Part shown: positions 42,589 to 50,732 of the stretch, in pieces | Layout: each line of letters starts with the position of its first letter | How positions within the stretch are numbered: the first letter of the stretch is position 1 | Origin: Kitasatospora griseola | GTDB taxonomy: Bacteria; Actinomycetota; Actinomycetes; Streptomycetales; Streptomycetaceae | Direction of reading: 5' to 3' | Length of the DNA: 64,000 nucleotides | Assembly: GCF_014648555.1 (NCBI RefSeq) | Contig: NZ_BMRI01000026.1 | Coordinates: forward strand, 31,473 to 95,472 | The notes under the pieces: generated by a model | What the model saw: only the letters and a program-made list of their open reading frames with translations | Database searches by the model: none | What the model was told of the DNA's origin: nothing | Position numbers and translations under genes: made by a program

Positions 42589-42837
42589 GGTGTCAGGCCT
42601 TGGGATCGGGCGATCACACGGATCGGCGAGATGGGGGAGGGGTGCGGAGGCGGCGGCCACAACCTGCGGAAGGTCGGGGACGCGGGGAAGGGCTGCCGAC
42701 GGGGTTCACGTGCCGGGCGACGCAGACGAGTTGAACGGGGCGGCGGCGGAGCCGGGTCTCGGCACGCGCCGCCCCGTCGGTCCCGTCGCCGGTTGCCGGT
42801 CCCGGATCCCGGGTCCCGGCAGTTGCGGCCGGACGAG

Positions 42838-43989
42838 TCAGAGGCTGAGCTCCGGCACGTCCAGTCGGCGGCCCTCGCGGGCCGAACGCAGGCCCAGCTC
42901 GGCCAGCTGCACGCCCTTGGCGCCCTCCAGCAGGTCCCACTGGTACGGCGCGCCGGTCACGACGTGCTTGAGGAACAGCTCCCACTGCACCTTGAAGCCG
43001 TTGTCGAACTCGGCGTTGTCCGGCACCTGCTGCCACTGCTCACGGAACGACTCGGTGACCGGCAGGTCCGGGTTCCACACCGGCTTCGGCGTCGAACCAC
43101 GGTGCTGAATGCGGCAGTTGCGCAGCCCGGCGACCGCGCTGCCCTCGGTGCCGTCGACCTGGAACTCGACCAGCTCGTCCCGGTCCACCCGGACCGCCCA
43201 CGACGAGTTGACCTGCGCGACGATCCCGCCCTCCAGCTCGAACACGCCGTACGCCGCGTCGTCCGCCGTCGCCGGGTACGGGCGGCCCTGCTCGTCGACC
43301 CGCTGCGGAATGTGCGTGGCGGCGTGCGCGTACACCGAGCGGACCGGGGCGATGATGCCGTCCAGCACGTAGCGCCAGTGCGGGAACATGTCCAGGATCA
43401 TTCCGCCGCCGTCCTCGGCCCGATAGTTCCAGGACGGACGCTGCGCGTCCTGCCAGTCGCCCTCGAACACCCAGTAGCCGAACTCGCCGCGCACCGACAG
43501 GATGCGGCCGAAGAAGCCGCCGTCCACCAGTCGCTTCAGCTTCAGCAGGCCCGGCAGGAACAGCTTGTCCTGCACCGCACCGTTGCAGACCCCGGCGGCC
43601 CGCGCCAGCCGCGCCAATTCCAGCGCCGCGTCCAGCGACTCGGCGGTCGGCTTCTCGGTGTAGATGTGCTTCCCAGCCGCGATCGCCGCCTTGATCGCGG
43701 ACTCCCGGGCCTGGGTGACCTGCGCGTCGAAGTAGATCTCCGCCAGCGGGTGCGCCAGCGCCTCGTCCAGCGAGGTGGTCCAGTGCGACAGGCCGTGCCG
43801 CTTCGCCAGCTCCTCCAGCTTGGCGGCGCTGCGCCCGACCAGGATCGGCTCCGGCCACAGCACCTGGCCGTCGCCCAGCGGCAGGCCGCCCTGTTCGCGG
43901 ATGGCCAGGATCGAGCGCACCAGGTGCTGGCGGTAACCCATCCGGCCGGTGACGCCGTTCATGACGATGCCGATGACCCTGCGGGACAT
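42838..43989 (-). CDS. Gfo/Idh/MocA family oxidoreductase
   Basis: A 383-residue NAD(P)-dependent dehydrogenase. The N-terminal Rossmann region is VIGIVMNGVTGRMGYRQHLV. The catalytic Lys is in IYTEKPTAESLDAALELARL (the EKP motif), and the C-terminal alpha/beta sheet domain includes GGGMILDMFPHWRYVLDG with the usual Asp/His pair. Family members oxidise sugar or inositol hydroxyls to keto intermediates, which fits the DUF993 and isomerase genes just downstream on the same strand. The promoter region (43990-44361) holds four LacI-type operators shared with the divergent LacI gene, so it is almost certainly repressed by that regulator. Confidence 0.92.
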   Translation of the reverse strand: MSRRVIGIVMNGVTGRMGYRQHLVRSILAIREQGGLPLGDGQVLWPEPILVGRSAAKLEELAKRHGLSHWTTSLDEALAHPLAEIYFDAQVTQARESAIKAAIAAGKHIYTEKPTAESLDAALELARLARAAGVCNGAVQDKLFLPGLLKLKRLVDGGFFGRILSVRGEFGYWVFEGDWQDAQRPSWNYRAEDGGGMILDMFPHWRYVLDGIIAPVRSVYAHAATHIPQRVDEQGRPYPATADDAAYGVFELEGGIVAQVNSSWAVRVDRDELVEFQVDGTEGSAVAGLRNCRIQHRGSTPKPVWNPDLPVTESFREQWQQVPDNAEFDNGFKVQWELFLKHVVTGAPYQWDLLEGAKGVQLAELGLRSAREGRRLDVPELSL

Positions 43990-44034
43990 GGGGGGTCCTT
44001 TCCGTGGGCGGTAGGTGGAGAGGGGAGGGTGGGG

Positions 44035-44113
44035 AGCGGGGCGTGGAAAGCGCTTGCCGACTCCGTCCGGGAGACCCCGGGCCGGTGCGGGAAAGCGCTT
44101 TCCACGCCCCGCT
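44035..44113. promoter_or_regulatory. LacI-type operators embedded in a 21-bp perfect inverted repeat
   Basis: The arms 44035-44055 and 44093-44113 are perfect 21-base inverted repeats (37-base spacer). Each contains a LacI-family operator: TGGAAAGCGCTTGCC at 44044-44058 and GGAAAGCGCTTTCC at 44090-44103. They lie 46-125 bases upstream of the Gfo/Idh start. Binding of one LacI tetramer to both would loop the promoter. Confidence 0.85.
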
Positions 44114-44179
44114 GCCGACCGGCGCCGAACCCGTGGCGGGGTCGGCGCGGAGACCTGGGGGAAGTGTTGCGAGAGCTGA

Positions 44180-44195
44180 TGGAAAGCGCTTTCCA
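44180..44195. promoter_or_regulatory. Perfect LacI-type operator
   Basis: TGGAAAGCGCTTTCCA is a perfect 16-base palindrome of the LacI/CcpA class with a central CG. It lies between the divergent Gfo/Idh and LacI genes. Confidence 0.88.
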
Positions 44196-44215
44196 AACCG
44201 GTCGGAGAAGACCCT

Positions 44216-44231
44216 TGGAAAGCGCTTTCCA
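44216..44231. promoter_or_regulatory. Perfect LacI-type operator
   Basis: A second identical TGGAAAGCGCTTTCCA, 36 bases centre-to-centre from the previous one and about 130 bases before the LacI start. The two would autoregulate the LacI gene and control the divergent operon. Confidence 0.88.
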
Positions 44232-44361
44232 TGCGCCGAGGCTAAGCGGCCCGACCGCCTCGGTCAAGGCGTTGTGGTCGCCTCGGCCGCCCGGACCCGG
44301 TCGAGCGGTAACCTGTCCCTCGATCATCGGCGAGCAGGGCGAGGGAATCGGGGAGTATCGG

Positions 44362-45405
44362 GTGGCTGTCACTCTCGGGGATGTGGCGCGGCACGCGGGT
44401 GTCTCGCTGGCCACCGCCTCCCGGGCCCTGAACGGCTCGGCGCGGTCCGTGACGGAGGAGCTGTCGGCGAAGGTCCGGGCGAGCGCCGACGCCCTCGGCT
44501 ACCTCCCCAACGCGCCGGCGCAGGCGCTGGCCCGGTCGTCCGGCGCGACGATCGGCGTGCTGCTGCACGACGTGGCCGACCCGTACTTCGGCGGGATCGC
44601 CCGCGGCGTCGGTGACGCCGCCGCCCGCGCGGGCCTGCTGTCGCTGGTGACCAGCACGGACGGTGACCCCCGGCGCGAGCTGGAGGCGATCCGGATGCTG
44701 CACGCGCACCGGGTCCGGGCGATCGTTCTGGCCGGGTCCGCGTACAACGACGTCTCGGTGATCCAGCAGCTGGACGAGGCGCTGGCGGCCTATCAGGAGC
44801 AGGGCGGCCGCGTGGCGGCCATCACCGATCACGGCCCGCTGTACGACACCGTCCAGGTGGACAACAAGGAGGGCGCCGCCTCGCTCACCCACTCGCTGGC
44901 CCGACTCGGCCACCGCCACTTCGCGGTGATCACCGGCCCCGAGCGGATGCGGGTCGCCGAGGACCGCCTCGACGGCGTTCTCGACGCCCTGCGCGAGATC
45001 GGACTGGCGCCGGCCGAAGGGATGCTCCAGCGCACGGAGTTCACCCGTGAGGGCGGCCGGGCCGCGATGGCCCGGATCCTGGACGTCGCCCGGGAGAGTG
45101 GAACTCCGCTGCCCACGGCCGTGCTCGCGCTCTCCGACATCTGCGCTGCCGGTGTCCTCGCCGAACTGCGTGACCGTGGCATCTCCGTCCCCGGCGAGAT
45201 CTCGGTGGCCGGCTTTGACGACATCCCGCTGGCGACCGATCTGGCCCCGGCGCTGAGCACCGTCCGCCTGCCGCTCGCCAGGATGGGCGAGTCCGCCGTC
45301 CGCCTCGCTCTCCGCGAGGGCGGCCGACGCGAGGCCGCCGAAACCAGTTCGGCTTACGCCGAGGTGGTGCTGCGGGACAGCACGGCTGCCCCGAGGGTCG
45401 ACTGA
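44362..45405 (+). CDS. LacI-family transcriptional repressor
   Basis: A 347-residue regulator. The N-terminal helix-turn-helix is VTLGDVARHAGVSLATASRA and the hinge helix is YLPNAPAQALARS. The periplasmic-binding-protein-like sensor domain begins ATIGVLLHDVADPYFGGIAR and includes HRHFAVITGPERMRVAEDRL and VLALSDICAAGVLAELRDRG. The GTG start is preceded by GGGGAG. Four matching operators lie in the divergent promoter region, so it should repress the Gfo/Idh, DUF993 and isomerase operon and itself, released by a sugar or sugar acid. Similar sites elsewhere in the window (within coding regions) might also be bound. Confidence 0.93.
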   Translation: MAVTLGDVARHAGVSLATASRALNGSARSVTEELSAKVRASADALGYLPNAPAQALARSSGATIGVLLHDVADPYFGGIARGVGDAAARAGLLSLVTSTDGDPRRELEAIRMLHAHRVRAIVLAGSAYNDVSVIQQLDEALAAYQEQGGRVAAITDHGPLYDTVQVDNKEGAASLTHSLARLGHRHFAVITGPERMRVAEDRLDGVLDALREIGLAPAEGMLQRTEFTREGGRAAMARILDVARESGTPLPTAVLALSDICAAGVLAELRDRGISVPGEISVAGFDDIPLATDLAPALSTVRLPLARMGESAVRLALREGGRREAAETSSAYAEVVLRDSTAAPRVD

Positions 45406-45589
45406 CGTCACATCAGGGCACAACTGCGCAGACCCGTCAGGCCGTTGGAGCAGGCGCGAGCCGGTGGGCGAGGCTGTGACGCCGCACCGGCCGGTGGCCG
45501 CCGACGGACGGCGGGGGCGCGGTCGGCCGCGTAGTCGCATGTGACAAACCCGGGGACGGCAGTGGTCGTTCCCGGGATACTGGGTGCCC

Positions 45590-46336
45590 ATGGATGAGGT
45601 GGAAGTCGTCGTCGCGCATTCCGAGCGGGCGACTCTGCGCGTCGGTGACGTGTTCCTGAAGGTGGACGCCGATCGGGCGCGCATCGACGCCGAGGTCGAG
45701 GCGATGTCCCTCGCGCCGGTCCCGACGCCGGAACTCCTGTGGTGCAAACCGCCCGTACTCGCGCTGGCCGCCCTTTCGGGGACGCCGCTCGGACGACTCG
45801 GCGGGCCGTCGACCGGATCGTCGGCAGGCTGGGCCGCGGCGGGCGCCGCCATCCGGCAACTGCACGACGCGCCGCTGCCGCCCCGGCCGGGGCGGGCCGG
45901 CCGGAGCGTCGCCGCGCTGGTCGCGGAACTCGACGCCGAGTGCGAACTACTCGTCACGAACGGCGTCCTGCCCGCCGACCTGGTCACCCGCAACCGCCAG
46001 GTCTCCGAGGCCGCGCTCCGGCCGTGGACCCCGGCCTTCACGCACGGCGACCTGCAGATCGCCCATGTCTTCGTCGACGGCGACGAGGTCACGGGCATCA
46101 TCGACTGGTCCGAGGCGGGCCAGGGCGACGCCCTGTACGACCTCGCCACCTTCACGCTCGGACACCAGGAACACCTCGACGACGTCCTCACCGGCTACGG
46201 CACCGACGTCGACCTCGACGTGATCCACGGGTGGTGGTCGCTGCGAAGCCTGCTGGCGGTCCGCTGGCTGGTCGAGCACGGCTTCGACCCCTTCGCGCCG
46301 GGCTGCGAGGTCGACGTGCTGAGATCCCGGATGTGA
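45590..46336 (+). CDS. Aminoglycoside phosphotransferase (APH) family kinase
   Basis: A 248-residue protein-kinase-like phosphotransferase. The N-lobe holds DVFLKVDADRARIDAEVEAM, giving the ATP-binding Lys and the partner Glu. The catalytic Brenner motif is FTHGDLQIAHVFVDG, and the metal-binding motif IIDWSEAGQGDALYDLATF. It could phosphorylate an antibiotic, choline, homoserine or another small hydroxyl compound; nothing nearby decides. The ATG at 45590 is used, though a GTG at 45584 is in frame and neither has a strong ribosome binding site. Confidence 0.85.
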   Translation: MDEVEVVVAHSERATLRVGDVFLKVDADRARIDAEVEAMSLAPVPTPELLWCKPPVLALAALSGTPLGRLGGPSTGSSAGWAAAGAAIRQLHDAPLPPRPGRAGRSVAALVAELDAECELLVTNGVLPADLVTRNRQVSEAALRPWTPAFTHGDLQIAHVFVDGDEVTGIIDWSEAGQGDALYDLATFTLGHQEHLDDVLTGYGTDVDLDVIHGWWSLRSLLAVRWLVEHGFDPFAPGCEVDVLRSRM

Positions 46337-46416
46337 GGGCTGCGACGGCCGCTGCTCCGGTCGTCGTACGACGCGCGGCAGCAGCGCCTGTTGTCGGCAG
46401 GGGATAGGTTCCCGGC

Positions 46417-46725
46417 ATGGCTTCACATCTCAGTCCTGGTGCCTCCGGTGCCATCCGGCGTTTCGCCGGCCGGCTCGCCCGTGGTTCGGTCGGTCATCCG
46501 ATGCTGGAGGGGATCGACTACTGGGCGGAGCTCCGGGATTCGCCTTCGCAGGCGGAGACCTGCTTCGCCGTCTTCGTCAACGTCCTGGAACTGGACGAGA
46601 GCGGGGAGCCGGTCAACGAGAAGTACGCCGAGCGCCGGGCGGCGACGTTCCTCTACCGGTACTGCACTGGGGAGTTGCCGCCGGGTGAGCCAGAACTCGA
46701 AGGATGGGAGTGCGAGTTGTACTGA
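46417..46725 (+). CDS. Small protein of unknown function (DUF7677-like)
   Basis: A 102-residue soluble protein with patterns IRRFAGRLARGSVGHPMLEG, DYWAELRDSPSQAETCFAVF, VNVLELDESGEPVNEKYAER and TFLYRYCTGELPPGEPELEG. I associate this with the recently named DUF7677 family, but only weakly. No motif indicates an activity. It stands between the phosphotransferase gene and a GNAT remnant. Confidence 0.65.
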   Translation: MASHLSPGASGAIRRFAGRLARGSVGHPMLEGIDYWAELRDSPSQAETCFAVFVNVLELDESGEPVNEKYAERRAATFLYRYCTGELPPGEPELEGWECELY

Positions 46726-47230
46726 CGCGGGTCGGGAGACGGTGCCAAGGAGCCTTGCTGGTAGGGGCCTTGGCGACGGACGAGCTGCTGGAGCGGCTGG
46801 TTCCGGTGGTGCGGGCCGGAGTTGCCGATGCGCCGTCGTGGGCGTTCGACGATCCGGCGTCGCTCTGTGCGGGCAGCCGGGATCGGGAGTGGCAGTGGCT
46901 GTGGGCCATTTGGGCGGGGCGGGCGCGGGTGAGCGAGGACTTCTGGCGGCGGTACTTCGTGGTGCTGCTGGACGGTGAGCCGATCGTTCGTCGACAACCA
47001 CGCCTCCAACAAGGTGTCCCGGGCGCTGGGTTACGAGCCGAACGGCACCGCGTGGGACACCCGCCGCGGCGAGGCCGCGCCGATCCAGCGCCGGCGGCTG
47101 ACGCGGGACGCGTGGGAGCGGACCCGCCGTGACGACATCGAGCTGGTGGGCGTTCAGGCGTGCCTCCCCGGGCTGGGCCTCCCCGGGCTGGGCCTCCCCG
47201 GGCTGGGCCTCGCCCGACCGTCGGCCCCGC
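46704..47230 (+). pseudogene. GNAT acetyltransferase remnant with internal deletion
   Basis: The 5' part (46770-46985) reads ATDELLERLVPVVRAGVADA then RRYFVVLLDGEPIV. The 3' part, in another frame from about 46985, reads SFVDNHASNKVSRALGYEPN, GTAWDTRRGEAAPIQRRRLT and DDIELVGVQACLPGLG. The 3' segment is the typical end of an actinobacterial GNAT. The acetyl-CoA-binding core that should lie between them (about 60 residues) is missing and the frame is shifted. The C-terminus runs into a 15-base tandem repeat giving repeated LPGLG. Confidence 0.65.
47162..47206. repeat. 15-base tandem repeat (3 copies plus partial)
   Basis: GCCTCCCCGGGCTGG occurs three times in exact tandem (47162-47176, 47177-47191, 47192-47206), followed by GCCT. 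It lies at the end of the GNAT remnant and is likely a slippage product. Confidence 0.9.
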
Positions 47231-47260
47231 GTGGAGGGTCCACACGTGGCCGCCCCAGGG

Positions 47261-47698
47261 TCAGGTGTCGGCCGGGGCGGTGAGCAGGTTCGTCGCGGCC
47301 CGGTGGACCTTGGTGAGGGCGGCCAGCAGGAGTGCGCGCTCGGCCGGGGTGAGGTCGGCCAGGACGTGGTCCTCCATGGCCCAGCGTTCGGCCTCGACCG
47401 GTTCCTGCAGGGCGCGGCCGGCGTCGGTGAGCCAGAGGCGGACCAGGCGGTTGTCCCGGTCGTCGCGTCGGCGGGTGAGGAGTCCGGCGGTGGCCATCCG
47501 GGTGGCCATCTTGACCACGGTCGGCGTGGTGACGTTGAGCGCCGCGGCGATCTCACCGGGGGTGCGGCCGTCCTGTTCCCACAGGGCGGCGAGCAGGTGG
47601 TTCTGTCCGAGGTGGAGGCCGTGGCGGCGCATCGCTCCGTCGGCGAGCGCCCGGAGCGCCTTCGAGGTCTTGCCGTGCAGGTCCAGGAACTCGGGCAT
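47261..47698 (-). CDS. MarR-family transcriptional regulator
   Basis: A 145-residue winged-helix regulator: LHLGQNHLLAALWEQDGRTP, GEIAAALNVTTPTVVKMATR (recognition helix region), then the wing LTRRRDDRDNRLVRLWLTDA. A long C-terminal dimerisation helix pair ends LTKVHRAATNLL. The ATG at 47698 has GGAGG six bases upstream. An ATG at 47740 in the same frame lacks one, so I prefer the shorter form. It diverges from the NmrA-like gene, and GACGGCTAA repeats lie between them, so it probably represses that gene in response to a small ligand. Confidence 0.9.
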   Translation of the reverse strand: MPEFLDLHGKTSKALRALADGAMRRHGLHLGQNHLLAALWEQDGRTPGEIAAALNVTTPTVVKMATRMATAGLLTRRRDDRDNRLVRLWLTDAGRALQEPVEAERWAMEDHVLADLTPAERALLLAALTKVHRAATNLLTAPADT

Positions 47699-47752
47699 CT
47701 CGGCCTCCGGGGTAGAGCGGGCGGATCGCGGAACAGGCATGCGCAGCAGATC

Positions 47753-47810
47753 GATTGACGGCTAATCAGTTCCTGGCTAGCGTTCTCGCCGAATCGCTAG
47801 ACGGCTAACG
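47753..47810. promoter_or_regulatory. MarR-type operator repeats in the MarR/NmrA divergent region
   Basis: GATTGACGGCTAATC (47753-47767) and CGCTAGACGGCTAACG (47795-47810) are both imperfect palindromes and share GACGGCTAA, 43 bases apart. The second ends 15 bases before the NmrA-like ATG, where binding would block transcription. Confidence 0.6.
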
Positions 47811-47825
47811 TCTCCAGGGGGAACG

Positions 47826-48692
47826 ATGATACTGATCACCGGCGCGACCGGAAACATCGGCCAGGAGCTGGTCCGCGCACTCGACGCGCAGGGCGTCGAG
47901 CTGCGCCTGCTGGTCCGCGACCCGGCCCGGGCCGCCGCACTGCCCGCGCGGGCCGAGCGTTTCGTCGGCGACCTGGACGAACCGTCCACACCGGCAGCCG
48001 CGTTGGCGGGCGTCGAGAAGCTGTTCCTGCTCACGCCCGGCATCGGAACGGCGCACACCGCGCATGCGGTCGCCGCCGCCGAGGCGGCAGGGGTGCGCCA
48101 CCTGGTGCACCTGTCGTCCGCCAATGTGCTGGGCGATCCGATGCCCGCGATGGGGCGCTGGCACCACGAACGGGAGGAGATCGTGCGCGGCTGCGGCATC
48201 CCGGCCACCATTCTGCGGCCCGGCGGGTTCATGACGAACGCCCTGGAGTGGGCGCCGACGATTCGTGCGGAGGGGTACGTCCTGGACCCGGTCGGGCCGG
48301 GCCGCTTCGCGCCGATCGACCCGGCCGACATCGCCGCCGTCGCCGCCCGGGTCCTCACCGAGGACGGCCACCAGGGTGAGGAGTACGTGCTGACGGGCGA
48401 CGAGTGCCTCACGGTCGCCGAGCAGGTGCGGATCCTCGCCGGAGCGCTCGGCCGCCGCATCGAGGTCCGCGAGGCGCGGACGCCCGCCGAGGCCGTCCGC
48501 GCCCGCTTCCCCCGCGGCGTGCCGCAGGCGCTGGCCGACGCCATTGTCGAAGGGTTCGCGCTGATGCGCGCCGACACGGTCGGGCTGCGCACCGACACCG
48601 TGGAGCGGCTGCTCGGACGTCGGCCGGGCACGTTCGAGGCCTGGTGCGTGCGCAACGCCGACGCCTTCCGGTCGGCGGCCGCGGTCGGCTGA
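47826..48692 (+). CDS. NmrA-like NAD(P)-binding protein
   Basis: A 288-residue atypical short-chain dehydrogenase: MILITGATGNIGQELVRALD (nucleotide-binding GxTGxIG), LRLLVRDPARAAAL, GVEKLFLLTPG, VRHLVHLSSANVLGDPMPAM and PATILRPGGFMTNALEWAPT. It lacks the Tyr-x3-Lys catalytic pair, as expected for NmrA/HSCARG or quinone-reductase-like members that sense or use NADPH. It is placed directly under the divergent MarR regulator, an arrangement typical of quinone- or electrophile-responsive pairs. AGGGGGAA precedes the ATG. Confidence 0.9.
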   Translation: MILITGATGNIGQELVRALDAQGVELRLLVRDPARAAALPARAERFVGDLDEPSTPAAALAGVEKLFLLTPGIGTAHTAHAVAAAEAAGVRHLVHLSSANVLGDPMPAMGRWHHEREEIVRGCGIPATILRPGGFMTNALEWAPTIRAEGYVLDPVGPGRFAPIDPADIAAVAARVLTEDGHQGEEYVLTGDECLTVAEQVRILAGALGRRIEVREARTPAEAVRARFPRGVPQALADAIVEGFALMRADTVGLRTDTVERLLGRRPGTFEAWCVRNADAFRSAAAVG

Positions 48693-48735
48693 GCAGCCCG
48701 GCCGGCGTCCGAGCAGCCGCTCCGCGGTCGGCCGG

Positions 48736-49311
48736 TCAGGACTGCATGCCGCCGAGGTACTGCTCCAGCTGCTGCTGGTTGACGACCAGGCGCAGGCACA
48801 GGTGCCGGAACTGCGCGAGTTCCTCGGGAGTGAAGCCGCGGAAGATGGCGGACATGGCGCGCTGGGTCGGCAGGCGGAACGCGTCGAGCCATTCGCGGCC
48901 GGCGGGGCTGATGGTGACGCGGACCGAGCGCCGGTCGTCGGGGTGCTGGACGCGGCGGGCCAGGTTCTCGCGTTCCAGGGTGTCGACCAGGCCGGTGACG
49001 TTGCGGGAGCTGACGCCGGCCGCGCGGGCGAGGGCGCCGATGGTGAGGCCTTCCGCGTCGGCGTTGCCGAGCCGGGTGAGCAGGTCGAGGGCTCCGGCGC
49101 TGAGGCCGCGGCCGCCGGCACCGTGGGCGCGCAGGCGGTCGATGGACTGCGAGGCGGAGCGGACGGCGGCGGCGGCCTCCAGTGCGAGGGTGTCGTCGCC
49201 GAGCGCGAACGCGGCCATCGAGCTGCGCACGCCGGGGTCGTAGAGGTGGCCGTCGGGGTCGTTGGCGAGGGAGGGTTCGGGGGTGGGCGAGTTATGTACG
49301 TCCTTCAACAT
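48736..49311 (-). CDS. MarR-family transcriptional regulator
   Basis: A 191-residue regulator with an N-terminal extension of about 35 residues. The winged helix includes GLSAGALDLLTRLGNADAEG, LTIGALARAAGVSSRNVTGL, VDTLERENLARRVQHPDDRR and SVRVTISPAGREWLDAF, followed by the C-terminal dimer helices ending YLGGMQS. It is a second, only distantly similar, MarR protein close to the one at 47261. It is convergent with the NmrA-like gene, and its targets are unknown. Confidence 0.88.
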   Translation of the reverse strand: MLKDVHNSPTPEPSLANDPDGHLYDPGVRSSMAAFALGDDTLALEAAAAVRSASQSIDRLRAHGAGGRGLSAGALDLLTRLGNADAEGLTIGALARAAGVSSRNVTGLVDTLERENLARRVQHPDDRRSVRVTISPAGREWLDAFRLPTQRAMSAIFRGFTPEELAQFRHLCLRLVVNQQQLEQYLGGMQS

Positions 49312-49571
49312 GAAGCAGTACCTTAATCGGCAGGGGTGATCCGGTCCAGCCCCGAGGCGATTGACAGGCGATCAACCCCGGTGAGTCGAGCGGTGCTTGA
49401 CGGCTCGCCGCCCGCTCGTCCGTTCGGCGCAGCGACGCGCCACCGACGGTGCAGTGGGCGCGCGGGGAGGCGGAGGTGCTGGCTAGCGTCCGAGGGTGGG
49501 CGGGCACCGGGGTCGGCATGCCGGGCGCCCGAGCCCGGAATCGAACCGAGTCGAGCGCTAGGAGAGTGCGC

Positions 49572-50732
49572 GTGGCCGCGACACCGCCGCCCCCCGGGGG
49601 GTCGCCGGACGGGAGTGCGGGGGGCAGTTCGGCGGGGGACGGGCCGCCGCCGTACCGCCGGGGAGCGGTGCCGGCGGAGACGCGGCCGGACGTCACGACC
49701 TCGCCGGCCGGTCGGGCGTCGATGGTGGCCGGGGCGGCGAGCGTGCTGCTGATCGCGGCGATCCTGCTGGGCAGCCGGGAGCTGCGGGACTTCGACTCGG
49801 CGCTGGTGCCGTATGCGGTGGCGACGGTGTTCCTGACCTTCGGCGTGGTGTACCGGTACATGATGTGGATCTCCGCCCCGGCCGCCCGCCGAATGTTCCG
49901 GGAGGGCTGGGCCGCGGCGCTGTCCTGGGAGAACCTGAAACGCTCGCCGACCGCGCTGCCGCGGATGGCGGCCACCTACCTGGGCTTCCAGAAGTTCCTC
50001 GGCGCCCGCTCGCACGCCCGCTGGGCAGCGCATCAACTCATCTTCTGGGGCTGCCTGTCGGCGGCCGTCATCACCTTCCCGCTGACCTGGGGCTGGTTCA
50101 CCTTCACCGCCGCCGGCGCGACCGGCCCGGGCTACGAGATGCGGCTGTGGGGGGTGAAGTTGTTTGGCTTCGACTCCGGCAGCTTCTTCGGCTGGGCGCT
50201 GTACCACGGACTGGACCTGGCCGCGGTGATGGTGATCGGCGGCGTCGGCTACTTCCTGTGGCGACGGGTGCGGGACCGGGCGGCGACCACCGGTCAGCGG
50301 TTCGGCTACGACTTCCTCCCGCTGCTGGCCCTGCTCACCATCTCGGTGACCGGCCTGCTGCTGACCTTCTCCGAGATGTTCCTGCACGGCGGCGGCTACG
50401 AGTTCCTGGCGATCCTGCACATGGCGTCGGTGGTGCTCACCCTGGTCTACCTGCCGTTCGGGAAGTTCTTCCACATCGTGCAGCGCCCGGCCGCGGTCGG
50501 CATGCAACTGTTCAAGTACACGGCGCGACGCAAGGGTTCGGACGCCGAGGAGCTGCGGGCGTGCCGCCGCTGCGGGCAGCCGATCGACACCGCCGCCGCC
50601 GTCGACAACCTGCGCGCCACCATGCGCGACCTGCGGCTCGGCTTCGACGAGTGGGCCGAGTACTGCCCGCGCTGCAAGCGGGTGCTGCGCGGCACCGCGT
50701 ACCTGTCGGACGTCAAGCGAGGGTTCAAGTGA
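49572..50732 (+). CDS. Membrane cytochrome-b/NarI-like subunit with C-terminal CxxC pairs
   Basis: A 386-residue protein, first gene of the molybdopterin oxidoreductase operon. A Pro/Gly-rich cytoplasmic start is followed by about six membrane helices (ASVLLIAAILLGS, AVATVFLTFGVVYRYMMWIS, HQLIFWGCLSAAVITFPLTW, DLAAVMVIGGVGYFLW, LLALLTISVTGLLLTFSEMF, HMASVVLTLVYLPFGKFFHI). Several His in these helices are candidate haem ligands, as in NarI/DsrM-type quinone-reactive cytochromes. The C-terminal cytoplasmic domain has two CxxC pairs (CRRCGQPID, YCPRCKRVLRG), probably binding zinc or a cluster. It likely exchanges electrons with the quinone pool. The GTG at 49572 follows AGGAG at 7 bases. Confidence 0.8.
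   Translation: MAATPPPPGGSPDGSAGGSSAGDGPPPYRRGAVPAETRPDVTTSPAGRASMVAGAASVLLIAAILLGSRELRDFDSALVPYAVATVFLTFGVVYRYMMWISAPAARRMFREGWAAALSWENLKRSPTALPRMAATYLGFQKFLGARSHARWAAHQLIFWGCLSAAVITFPLTWGWFTFTAAGATGPGYEMRLWGVKLFGFDSGSFFGWALYHGLDLAAVMVIGGVGYFLWRRVRDRAATTGQRFGYDFLPLLALLTISVTGLLLTFSEMFLHGGGYEFLAILHMASVVLTLVYLPFGKFFHIVQRPAAVGMQLFKYTARRKGSDAEELRACRRCGQPIDTAAAVDNLRATMRDLRLGFDEWAEYCPRCKRVLRGTAYLSDVKRGFK

Noticed and set aside
44242-46191. A 649-codon minus-strand open frame, and similar very long frames antisense to strong genes (for example 17381-20017 read through, 27348-29723, 50447-52675).
   Set aside because: They are antisense or out-of-frame shadows of recognised genes, caused by very high GC at third codon positions. 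Their translations are Arg/Pro/Gly/Ala-rich with no family motifs.
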